Below are positions 23,029-30,086 of a stretch of DNA of 30,086 nt, piece by piece. Location: assembly GCA_900544265.1 (NCBI GenBank), contig UQUQ01000025.1:1-30086 (forward strand). The letters are read 5' to 3'. A program made the translations under genes and the position numbers. Each line of letters begins with the position of its first letter. Positions within the stretch are counted from its first letter, which is position 1. The stretch comes from an uncultured Alistipes sp. Lineage in GTDB: Bacteria > Bacteroidota > Bacteroidia > Bacteroidales > Rikenellaceae. The notes beneath the pieces are model-generated. The model was given only the letters and a program-made list of their open reading frames with translations. It searched no databases and had not been told where the DNA came from.

Positions 23029-23457
23029 ATGGAATTGAGAGAAATCCTGGCCATCTCGGGCCAACCCGGACTGTATAAATACGTGGCGCAGTCGACGCGC
23101 GGCGTGATCGTGGAATCGCTGCTCGACGGGCGCCGCATGAACGCTTCGGCCTCGTCGAAGGTGAGCGCGCTCTCCGACATCTCGATGTTTACCGAGGGCG
23201 ACGACATCGCGCTGGCCGACGTCTTCACGCGCATCTATGCCCACACGGGCGGCAAGCACGCCATCAGCCCCAAGGAGACGCCCGAGCACCTGAAGGAGGC
23301 CTTTGCCGAGGTGCTGCCCGAGTACGACCGCGACCGCGTGCACGTTTCGGACATCAAGAAGTGCTTTGCGTGGTACAACATCCTCGTCGACGCCGGTTTC
23401 ACGGAGTTCAAGCTCCCGTCGGAGGAGGCTGCCGCCGCAGAGCCCGAAAAGGAGTAG
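23029..23457 (+). CDS. DUF5606 family protein
   Basis: A 142-residue soluble protein, conserved across Bacteroidetes and of unknown function. The family pattern is clear: MELREILAISGQPGLYKYV at the start, GVIVESLLDGRR, an SDISMFTEGDDIALADVF stretch, and the C-terminal core DRVHVSDIKKCFAWYN. The tail is acidic and alanine-rich (EEAAAAEPEKE). It begins 27 bases after mscS, so it is probably co-transcribed. I see no catalytic motif, membrane segment or signal peptide. Confidence 0.88.
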   Translation: MELREILAISGQPGLYKYVAQSTRGVIVESLLDGRRMNASASSKVSALSDISMFTEGDDIALADVFTRIYAHTGGKHAISPKETPEHLKEAFAEVLPEYDRDRVHVSDIKKCFAWYNILVDAGFTEFKLPSEEAAAAEPEKE

Positions 23458-23542
23458 CCGGCCGGCCGGCAGACCCGGTGCGGAGGCTTTCCGACAAACA
23501 GTCAAGCATGTCGAACCGAAAACCGCAGGGTTTTCACAACGG

Positions 23543-24040
23543 ATGGAAATGATGGAGAAGATGAAAGTGTTGGCGCTGGTCGCTCATGACAACATGAAAC
23601 GCGACCTGGCGGAGTGGGTGGACTGGAACAGCGGCAAATTGAGCCGCCACCATCTGGTTTGCACGGGTACGACGGGCAAGATGGTCGAGAAGACGCTGCG
23701 TGCCCACAAGGAGGCGCACGGCGACGAGGGGTCGGAGCCCATGCCCGAACTGCAGATCACACTGCTCAAGTCGGGCCCGCTGGGCGGAGACCAGCAGCTC
23801 GGGTCGATGATCGCCGACGGCCGCATCAGCGCCCTGATCTTTTTCTGGGACCCCATGTCGGCCCAGCCGCACGACGTCGACGTCAAGGCGCTGCTGCGCC
23901 TGGCGACGCTCTACAACGTGCCGACGGCCGTGAACCGTTCGACGGCCGATTTCCTGATCTCCTCGCCGCTGTTCGAGGACGACGACTACCACCCCGTGGT
24001 CAAGGACTACCGGGAGTATGTCGAGCGGGTGCTGAAATAG
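23543..24040 (+). CDS. mgsA: Methylglyoxal synthase
   Basis: This enzyme converts dihydroxyacetone phosphate to methylglyoxal and phosphate, a bypass of lower glycolysis when sugar phosphates build up. At 165 residues (E. coli has about 152) it shows VALHD-type phosphate-binding sequence (LALVAHDNMK), GTTGK, the catalytic region SGPLGGDQQ (Asp83 with this start), FFWDP and QPHDVDVKALLRLAT. The extra length is an insertion before SGPLGG (around HKEAHGDEGSE). Four close ATGs (23543, 23549, 23552, 23561) could serve as the start; the first is listed, with no ribosome-binding site to decide. It is probably the last gene of the mscS transcript and is closed by a strong terminator. Confidence 0.94.
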   Translation: MEMMEKMKVLALVAHDNMKRDLAEWVDWNSGKLSRHHLVCTGTTGKMVEKTLRAHKEAHGDEGSEPMPELQITLLKSGPLGGDQQLGSMIADGRISALIFFWDPMSAQPHDVDVKALLRLATLYNVPTAVNRSTADFLISSPLFEDDDYHPVVKDYREYVERVLK

Positions 24041-24064
24041 CGCGCCGCGCCGCAACCAATCAAG

Positions 24065-24096
24065 AAGGCCGCACCGGACAGTCCGGTGCGGCCTTT
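24065..24096 (+). terminator. Strong, possibly bidirectional terminator after mgsA
   Basis: A perfect 14-bp stem (24065-24078 with 24082-24095) has a CAG loop and is followed by T residues. On the minus strand the stem is followed by TTCTTG, so it may also stop the convergent protease transcript. Confidence 0.88.
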
Positions 24097-24194
24097 CGTG
24101 TGCGGGGCGTTCGGCGAGGCGGGGCAGAGCCGGCGTGCGGTGTGGCCGTGCGGGAGCGCGGCGGCTACGTGTGGGCCGGGCTGTCGGGCGGTAC

Positions 24195-24244
24195 GGCGGG
24201 TCTGGCGGGTCTGGCGGGTCTGGCGGGCACGGCGGGTTTGGCGG
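24195..24244. repeat. 9-bp tandem repeat (GGCGGGTCT)n
   Basis: Three exact GGCGGGTCT units (24195-24221) are followed by two variants (GGCGGGCAC, GGCGGGTTT) and a partial unit. It lies in the 202-base spacer between the mgsA terminator and the protease stop, where no gene is seen. Confidence 0.85.
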
Positions 24245-24298
24245 ACCGGGCCGGTTTCCGGGTCGGTCGGACGCCTTTGCGGCAGCTATCCGCCGGTA

Positions 24299-25861
24299 TC
24301 AGCGGCCGTTGCGGGTGCGGATGATCGCCAGCAGGCGGTCCAGCTGCCCGTCGCGGCCGGTGAGGTACTCCACGGCGATGCACGGAACAGGAATGTCGGG
24401 CTGCACGACCCCGTCGACGGCGCGCGTGCATTCGTCGATGCGCACCATCGAGACGGCCCCCTGATAGAGGTTCGTCGGCATGAGGAAGCCTCCGTCGAGC
24501 ACCTCGCCGTACTTGAGCGCATTGTGCCGCAGCGGCTCGCCGGCCAGCTCGGCGGCGCCGTGGTACTGGAGCATGTTGACGAACGACGCGGCGATCGAGC
24601 CGGTGTCGCGCCCCACGAGCACGTAGTAGCGCAGCCCTCCGACATGCATCTTCGGATCGGTCGGGAACGAGCGGACGTACTCCTCCTCGGGCAGCGGCAC
24701 GGTCTGTCCGAGCATCTCCTCGGTGAGGAACCCGTAATAGGGCATCGACTTCCTCGAAGCCTTGACCCATTGCCCCGTGCAGTACTCCACGACGGGCTTG
24801 TCGATGAAGATCGAGAGCAGCCGGTCGAAGTTGTGTCCGTTGCCGCCGGGGTTGCGCCTCAAATCGAGGATCACGTCGGAGATGCCCTGTCGGCGGAAGT
24901 CGAGGAGCGTGCGGTGGAGGATGCGGATCAGGCGGTTGTTGTTGGGGAAAAATTTGGGGATGGCGATGTAGCCGCAGCCCGCTTCGGGCCAGGTGCGGAT
25001 GTTGCGGTCCATCTCTTCGGCGCGCGACAGCTCGAACAGCGTCCCGGCAGCCGACATGCCGGCCGTTTCAATGACCATCGGCCACCCGTCGCGCAGCAGC
25101 TCGATGCGGAAGCGGTCGACGATCTGGCTGTAGAAATAGCGCCCCATGAGCGAGATCGGATACATGTGGCGGTCGTCGTAGCTGTACTTGAGGTATTCGG
25201 CGGCCGCGACGCCGTTGATGGCCGTCACCTGGTCGCCGCGCCGGAATGCCGGGTCGAGCGAACGGTCGACGATGAGCGTGTCGTTGATCTGCAGCAGGTT
25301 GAATCCCGGTGTGGGCAGTGTCCGCTGGATGCGCCGTTGCTCGCGGCGGGTGTAGTGCTCCGCGTCGCCGATGGGTGGCAGCAAAATCCGGTAGTGGGGG
25401 TCTTCGTAGTGGAGGCGGTCCAGGTAGGGGCGCAGCACGTAGAATAACTCCGAGGAGAGCAGCGAATCCTTGCCCAGCGAATCGCAGCGGGCGTCGATCT
25501 CGGCACGGATCTGCGCCATCTCGGCCTCCGTAAAGAGCGAATCGAGCCCCGGATGGTTGCGGACCTGGAAGAGCCGTCGGCCCGTGCCGATCAGCGAGCG
25601 GGGCATGTTGATGTCGATCAGGGCACAGCTTCGGTCGGGAACGCGCACCTCGAAACTTTTGCCGGCCCGGCGGATGCTGTCAAGCTCCTCCCGGGTGGGG
25701 TTCGTGGGCGCTGCGGTTAGTGCCGTCGTGTCGGGCGCTGCGATGGACGCCGGGGAGTCGGGTGCGGCGGTTGGCCTTGGAGCATCGGGTGCGGCCGGAA
25801 GCAGCAGCGGAAAGAGCACTGCCGCAAGGAGCAGTGCCCGCAGTAGAGTAGTTCGGTTCAT
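24299..25861 (-). CDS. S41-type (tail-specific) protease-like exported protein
   Basis: The 520-residue protein has an N-terminal signal (RALLLAAVLFPLLLP), then a linker rich in Ala, Pro, Asp and Thr with recurring AAPD (about 22-55). This suggests secretion to the periplasm with a flexible tether. A PDZ-like segment lies about 185-225 (GDQVTAINGV). The S41 core shows DVILDLRRNPGGNG at 329-342 and VLVGRDTGSIAASF at 414-427, where Ser422 is the likely nucleophile. I cannot identify the general-base Lys of CtpA/Prc enzymes at the expected spacing, so either a different S41 subclass or loss of activity is possible. It follows dusB on the same strand after a 114-base gap. Confidence 0.8.
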   Translation of the reverse strand: MNRTTLLRALLLAAVLFPLLLPAAPDAPRPTAAPDSPASIAAPDTTALTAAPTNPTREELDSIRRAGKSFEVRVPDRSCALIDINMPRSLIGTGRRLFQVRNHPGLDSLFTEAEMAQIRAEIDARCDSLGKDSLLSSELFYVLRPYLDRLHYEDPHYRILLPPIGDAEHYTRREQRRIQRTLPTPGFNLLQINDTLIVDRSLDPAFRRGDQVTAINGVAAAEYLKYSYDDRHMYPISLMGRYFYSQIVDRFRIELLRDGWPMVIETAGMSAAGTLFELSRAEEMDRNIRTWPEAGCGYIAIPKFFPNNNRLIRILHRTLLDFRRQGISDVILDLRRNPGGNGHNFDRLLSIFIDKPVVEYCTGQWVKASRKSMPYYGFLTEEMLGQTVPLPEEEYVRSFPTDPKMHVGGLRYYVLVGRDTGSIAASFVNMLQYHGAAELAGEPLRHNALKYGEVLDGGFLMPTNLYQGAVSMVRIDECTRAVDGVVQPDIPVPCIAVEYLTGRDGQLDRLLAIIRTRNGR

Positions 25862-25975
25862 CGGTCTGAAGGTTGGTTTCTCCCTTCAAACGGATACCGG
25901 GTGGCGGATCGTATGCCGCCGGGCTGCTTTTTGCGAGGGACCGGGATGCGGCGGTCTGCCGCACGGGCCGTCGCG

Positions 25976-26998
25976 TCAGAGGTCGTGCGACAGCGGGGCG
26001 GGGACGGCGCCGCTCATGTCGCAGTCGCCCCAGCGCTCGGCCACGTAGTCGAGCGTCGCGAAGAGTTCGTCGACGTCGAGCGTCGTGACCAGCTTCAGGC
26101 GCGTCTCCTTGAAGTTGGGCAGCCCCTTGAAGTAGTTGGTCAGGTGGCGCCGCATCTCGAGGATGCCGACATGCTCGCCCTTGATCTCGAGCGATTTGCG
26201 CAGATGCTCACGGGCGATGGCGACACGCTCCGCAACGGAGGGCTGCGGCAGCACCTCGCCCGTTGCGAGGTAGTGCCTGATCTCGCGGAAGATCCACGGA
26301 CGCCCGTAGGTTGCGCGGCCGATCATCACGCCGTCCACGCCGTAGCGGTCGAACATCGTGGCGGCCTTCGGCCCCGAGTCGACGTCGCCGTTGCCGATGA
26401 TCGGAATGTGGATGGCGGGGTTGTTCTTCACCTCGCCGATGAGCGTCCAGTCGGCCTCGCCGCGGTACATCTGGGCCCGTGTGCGGCCGTGGATCGTGAG
26501 CGCCGCGATGCCGACGTCCTGCAGGCGCAGGGCGATCTCCATGATGTTCTTCGACTCGTCGTCCCAGCCCAGCCGCGTCTTGACCGTCACGGGCTTGTGC
26601 ACGGCGCGGACGATCTGGCGCGTCATCTCGACCATGAGCGGCACGTCGCGCATCATGCCCGACCCGGCGCCGCGCCCGGCGATCTTCTTGACGGGGCAGC
26701 CGAAGTTGATGTCGATGATGTCGGGCCCGGCCGCCTCGGCCATGCGTGCTGCCTCGACCATCGGTTCGATCAGGTGTCCGTAGATCTGGATGCCCACGGG
26801 CCGTTCGGCGTCGTCGATCGCGAGCTTCTTGAGCGACTTGGCGGCGTCGCGGATCAGCCCGTCCGAGGAGATGAACTCCGTGTAGACGACATCCGCGCCG
26901 AAGCGCTTGCACATGTAGCGGAACGAGGGGTCCGTGACGTCCTCCATGGGCGCCAGCAGCAGGGGCTTCTCCCCGAGGTCCAGGTCGGCTATCTTCAT
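25976..26998 (-). CDS. dusB: tRNA-dihydrouridine synthase
   Basis: A 340-residue FMN enzyme that reduces uridine to dihydrouridine in tRNA. It has the family opening LLLAPMEDVTDPSFR, the catalytic Cys101 in DINFGCP, VKTRLGWDD, TIHGRTRAQMYRG and the phosphate-binding IIGNGDV and GVMIGRATYGRPW. Length is typical for DusB-type enzymes. Its ATG overlaps the stop of the preceding gene by four bases (ATGA), so translation is probably coupled. Confidence 0.95.
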   Translation of the reverse strand: MKIADLDLGEKPLLLAPMEDVTDPSFRYMCKRFGADVVYTEFISSDGLIRDAAKSLKKLAIDDAERPVGIQIYGHLIEPMVEAARMAEAAGPDIIDINFGCPVKKIAGRGAGSGMMRDVPLMVEMTRQIVRAVHKPVTVKTRLGWDDESKNIMEIALRLQDVGIAALTIHGRTRAQMYRGEADWTLIGEVKNNPAIHIPIIGNGDVDSGPKAATMFDRYGVDGVMIGRATYGRPWIFREIRHYLATGEVLPQPSVAERVAIAREHLRKSLEIKGEHVGILEMRRHLTNYFKGLPNFKETRLKLVTTLDVDELFATLDYVAERWGDCDMSGAVPAPLSHDL

Positions 26999-28272
26999 TT
27001 TTCAGTCTTTTCCAGCGGGGTAACCAGCAGTTTGTCGATGCGGGCGCCGTCCATGTCGACGACCTCGATGCGATAGCCGTTCCACTCGACGTGCTCGCCC
27101 GACTGCGGGATGTGGTCCAGCTGGTCGAGCACCAGTCCGCTGATCGTGTTGTAGGCCGTGGCGGAGCACTCCTCCTCGATGCCGAGGCTGGCCAGAAAGT
27201 CGTAGAAGGGGCACTGCCCGTCGATGAGCAGACCGCCGTCGTCGCGGCGGATGATGTCGGGCTCCTCCGAGCGGTCGGGAATCTCGCCGACGAGCGCCTC
27301 GAAGATGTCCTTGAAGGTGATGATGCCGCGCGTCACGCCGAACTCGTCGCAGACGATGCCGTAGCCGAGCTGCTCGTTGCGCAGCTGCTCGAGCACGTCG
27401 TAGACCTCGAATCCCTCGTGAAAGAACTTCACGGGCGCGAGGTGGTCGCGCAGGTTGAAATCCTTGTCGCCGACGTGGCTGAAGAGGTCCTTCAGGTAGA
27501 CCACGCCGAGCAGCCGGTCGAGGCTGCCGTCCCCCACGGGGTAGCGGTTGTGGGGCTTCTCGTCGACAATGGCGCGGATCTGCGCCGCGCTCATCGAGAT
27601 GTCGAGCCAGACCAGCTCGCTGCGGTAGGTCATGATCGACTCGACGGTGCGGTCGCCCAGCGAGAAGACGCGCCCGACGATCTTCTGCTCGACCTCCTGC
27701 ACCTCGCCGTCCTCGGCCCCTTCGCGGATGATCGAGCGGATCTCCTCCTCGGTGACCTTGCTCTCGGCCTTCTTCAGCCCCAGCAGCCGCGAGATGCCGG
27801 CCGTGCTGTGCGAGAGCAGCCACACGAAGGGCGAGGCCAGCCGCGAGAGCATGCCCATGGGCCGCGACATGAAGATGGCGATCTTCTCGGCGCCGCTCAT
27901 GCCGATGCGCTTGGGCACCAGCTCGCCGAAGATGAGCGTCAGGTAGGTCACGACGATGACGATCGTCACCTGCGCGACGACGGTTGCCGTGCGCAGCGGA
28001 ATGCCCAGCGCGGAGAGCCGCGCGCCGAACGATGCGGCGAGCGTGTCACCCGAGTAGATACCCGTGAGGATGCCGATCAGGGTGATGCCTATCTGGATGG
28101 TCGAGAGGAACTTGTCGGGGTCCTGGATGAGCTGCTGGGCCCGCCGTGCCCCGGTGTTGCCCTGGCGGGCGAGCATCTCGAGGTTCGAGCGGCGCGCCGA
28201 GATGAGCGCGATCTCGGACATGGCGAACAGCCCGTTGAGCAGGATCAGCAGCAGGATGATGACTATTTCCAT
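26995..28272 (-). CDS. CNNM/CorC-HlyC family membrane protein with CBS domains
   Basis: The 425-residue protein has an N-terminal CNNM (DUF21) transmembrane domain (about 1-190), opening with MEIVIILLLILLNGLFAMSE and including FGELVPKRIG. A pair of CBS domains follows (about 205-330; SIMTYRSELVWLD, GYGIVCDEFGVTRGIITF). A CorC_HlyC C-terminal domain ends the protein (about 340-425). Members transport or regulate Mg2+ or other divalent cations (CorB/CNNM); the older hemolysin label is historical. The CBS domains likely bind adenine nucleotides. It is the first gene of a minus-strand unit with dusB and probably the S41-type gene, and it diverges from argS. Confidence 0.92.
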   Translation of the reverse strand: MEIVIILLLILLNGLFAMSEIALISARRSNLEMLARQGNTGARRAQQLIQDPDKFLSTIQIGITLIGILTGIYSGDTLAASFGARLSALGIPLRTATVVAQVTIVIVVTYLTLIFGELVPKRIGMSGAEKIAIFMSRPMGMLSRLASPFVWLLSHSTAGISRLLGLKKAESKVTEEEIRSIIREGAEDGEVQEVEQKIVGRVFSLGDRTVESIMTYRSELVWLDISMSAAQIRAIVDEKPHNRYPVGDGSLDRLLGVVYLKDLFSHVGDKDFNLRDHLAPVKFFHEGFEVYDVLEQLRNEQLGYGIVCDEFGVTRGIITFKDIFEALVGEIPDRSEEPDIIRRDDGGLLIDGQCPFYDFLASLGIEEECSATAYNTISGLVLDQLDHIPQSGEHVEWNGYRIEVVDMDGARIDKLLVTPLEKTEK

Positions 28273-28299
28273 GGATGTTGCGTTTCGGTATATTCAGCG

Positions 28300-28307
28300 C
28301 GAAGATA
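28300..28307 (-). promoter_or_regulatory. -7 box of the CNNM-dusB unit
   Basis: On the minus strand, TATCTTCG is one base from the consensus and lies 27 bases before the ATG at 28272. There is no clear -33 element. Confidence 0.55.
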
Positions 28308-28337
28308 GCGAAAAATCCCGATAATCCCGTGAGTGTG

Positions 28338-28367
28338 TTGATTATTCGCCGAAAAACGCTAAATTTG
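28338..28367 (+). promoter_or_regulatory. Promoter of argS
   Basis: TTG (28338-28340), 19 bases, then TAAATTTG (28360-28367), an exact TAnnTTTG match. The predicted leader is about 15 bases. Confidence 0.82.
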
Positions 28368-28388
28368 CACGCAAAATCCATTCAAGAC

Positions 28389-30086
28389 ATGACAAATACG
28401 GAGACCTTTATTTCGGATGCGGTCCGCCGGTCGGTGGAGGCGCTCTACGGCACGCTGGACGGCGAGCAGTTGCAGATTCAGAAGACCCGCAGGGAGTTTG
28501 AGGGCGACTATACCCTCGTGACCTTCCCGCTGCTGCGACGAAGCCGCAAGTCTCCCGAGGCCACGGCGACCGAGATCGGCGAATACATGACGGCCCACGT
28601 GCCCGAGATCAAGTCCTACAACGTGATAAAGGGCTTTCTGAACCTCTCGCTCGACGCCTCGTTCTGGGGTGCGCGCTTCGCGGAGATCGTCGCCGACGAG
28701 ACTTTCGGACAGGCGCCGGCAACGGGCCGCACGGTGATGATCGAGTACTCGTCGCCCAACACGAACAAGCCGCTGCACCTGGGCCACATCCGCAACAACC
28801 TGCTGGGATACTCCGTGGCGCAGATCCTCGCGGCGAACGGCCACACGGTCATCAAGGCCAACCTGGTGAACGACCGCGGCATCCACATCTGCAAGTCGAT
28901 GCTGGCGTGGAAACTCTACGGCAACGGCGAGACCCCCGAGTCGACGGGCATGAAGGGTGACCACCTCGTGGGCAAGTACTACGTCGAGTTCGACAAGCAC
29001 TACAAGGCGCAGATCAAGGAGCTCGAGGCGCAGGGCATGAGCGAGGAGGAGGCCAAGAAGCAGGCCCCGATCATGCGCGAGGCGCAGGAGATGCTGCGCA
29101 AGTGGGAGGCGAAGGACCCCGAGGTCTACGCCCTCTGGGAGATGATGAACGGCTGGGTCTACAAGGGCTTCGACGTGACCTACAAGGCGCTGGGCGTCGA
29201 TTTCGACAAGGTCTATTACGAGTCGCAGACCTACCTGCTGGGCAAGTCGCTCGTCGAGGAGGGGCTCCGCAAGGGGGTCTTCTACCGCCGCGACGACAAC
29301 TCGGTGTGGATCGACCTGACGGGTGACGGGCTCGATGAGAAGCTGCTGCTGCGCGGCGACGGCACGTCGGTCTACATGACGCAGGACCTCGGCACGGCCT
29401 ACCGCCGCTTCGAGGACAACAAGCTCGACGACATGATCTACGTCGTGGGCAACGAGCAGAACTACCACTTCCAGGTGCTGAAGCTCGTCCTCAAGAAGCT
29501 GGGCTACGCCGAGTGGAGCGACCACATCACACACCTCTCCTACGGCATGGTCGAGCTGCCCGAGGGCAAGATGAAGTCGCGCGAGGGCACGGTGGTCGAT
29601 GCCGACGACCTGATCGCCGACATGGTTGCGACGGCCCGCGAGATGTCGGCCGAGCTGGGCAAGCTGGACGGATGCAGCGAGGAGGAGGCCTCGGCCGTCT
29701 CGACGATGGTGGGCCTCGGTGCGCTGAAGTACTTTATCCTGAAGGTCGATCCCAAGAAGACGATGCTCTTCGATCCGCGCGAGTCGATCGACTTCAACGG
29801 CAACACGGGCCCCTTCATCCAGTATACGCACGCGCGCATCCGCTCGATTCTGCGCAAGGCCGCCGAGGCCGGCATCGCCCCGGCTGCGGGCTACGACGCC
29901 GCGACGCCGCTGCTTCCGGAGGAGATCGAGCTGATCCGGCTGCTGACCGAATACCCGGCTACGGTGAAGGCCGCGGGCGACAACTTCGCCCCGTCGATCA
30001 TCGGCGCCTATGTCTACGAACTGGCCAAGCAGTTCAACGCCTATTACCACGACCATTCGATCCTGCGCGAGGAGAACGCCGCCGTG
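28389..30086 (+). CDS. argS: Arginyl-tRNA synthetase, 3' end cut by window
   Basis: The 566 codons present cover nearly all of a class Ia ArgRS, which charges tRNA-Arg with arginine. The N-terminal additional domain (about 1-110) is followed by EYSSPNTNKPLHLGHIRNN, with the HIGH motif as HLGH at 130-133. The KMSKS equivalent is KMKS at 394-397 (PEGKMKSREG). The anticodon-binding domain is open at the window end, with roughly 30 residues missing compared with usual length. The start ATG fits the promoter 21 bases upstream. It has an acidic/lysine-rich insertion typical of Bacteroidetes versions (about 215-240). Confidence 0.96.
   Translation, partial: MTNTETFISDAVRRSVEALYGTLDGEQLQIQKTRREFEGDYTLVTFPLLRRSRKSPEATATEIGEYMTAHVPEIKSYNVIKGFLNLSLDASFWGARFAEIVADETFGQAPATGRTVMIEYSSPNTNKPLHLGHIRNNLLGYSVAQILAANGHTVIKANLVNDRGIHICKSMLAWKLYGNGETPESTGMKGDHLVGKYYVEFDKHYKAQIKELEAQGMSEEEAKKQAPIMREAQEMLRKWEAKDPEVYALWEMMNGWVYKGFDVTYKALGVDFDKVYYESQTYLLGKSLVEEGLRKGVFYRRDDNSVWIDLTGDGLDEKLLLRGDGTSVYMTQDLGTAYRRFEDNKLDDMIYVVGNEQNYHFQVLKLVLKKLGYAEWSDHITHLSYGMVELPEGKMKSREGTVVDADDLIADMVATAREMSAELGKLDGCSEEEASAVSTMVGLGALKYFILKVDPKKTMLFDPRESIDFNGNTGPFIQYTHARIRSILRKAAEAGIAPAAGYDAATPLLPEEIELIRLLTEYPATVKAAGDNFAPSIIGAYVYELAKQFNAYYHDHSILREENAAV

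Noticed and set aside
25862..25975. A promoter for the S41-type gene.
   Set aside because: The closest minus-strand word (TATCCGTTTG) has the wrong internal spacing; co-transcription from the CNNM-dusB unit is simpler.

Overview
The window is a GC-rich chromosomal segment from a Bacteroidales bacterium, most likely Alistipes or a close relative. This rests on gene content and on promoter style. Bacteroidetes-restricted families are present (DUF5606, DUF5689). The Na+-bioenergetic genes are those typical of gut Bacteroidales, and Shine-Dalgarno sequences are mostly absent. Most transcription units begin with the Bacteroidetes -7 box TAnnTTTG, often with TTTG or TTG 18-20 bases upstream. I saw no rRNA, tRNA, CRISPR array, insertion sequence or phage gene. 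The segment reads as core chromosome, with a few repeat-rich spacers.

Layout. 1-456: the 3' end of nqrF, closed by a strong terminator. 629-2848: membrane pyrophosphatase hppA. 2935-5163: a lipoprotein (alpha/alpha)6 glycoside hydrolase with a CBM35-like tail. 5292-7063: a HAD phosphatase and an AI-2E family transporter. 7196-9049: a biotin-carrying pyruvate/oxaloacetate carboxyltransferase, convergent with an NhaC Na+/H+ antiporter (9145-10434, minus). 10829-14091: a metal-homeostasis unit made of an AraC regulator with a heavy-metal-associated (HMA) sensor domain, followed by a CopA Cu+ ATPase that carries a CopZ-like domain fused at its C-terminus. 14465-16882: a TonB-receptor-like outer-membrane barrel. 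16973-19217: alanine dehydrogenase and the GTPase Obg. 19183-21993 (minus): an overlapping serB-lipoprotein-lipoprotein operon with two DUF5689 proteins. 22090-24040: an MscS channel, a DUF5606 protein and methylglyoxal synthase. 24299-28272 (minus): a CNNM/CorC-type protein, tRNA-dihydrouridine synthase and an S41-type protease. 28389-end: argS, cut by the window edge.

How the genes fit together. nqrF, hppA (whose key glutamate sits where Na+-transporting pyrophosphatases have it) and nhaC indicate a Na+-based energy economy. The carboxyltransferase sits at the pyruvate/oxaloacetate node of the succinate/propionate fermentation. The copper unit is the most system-like part. A one-component regulator with its own CxxC metal site lies directly before the exporter, short direct repeats sit just before the exporter promoter, and the exporter gene may also yield a free chaperone from an internal start. 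The two repeat-rich spacers (10435-10828 and 14092-14464) flank this unit.
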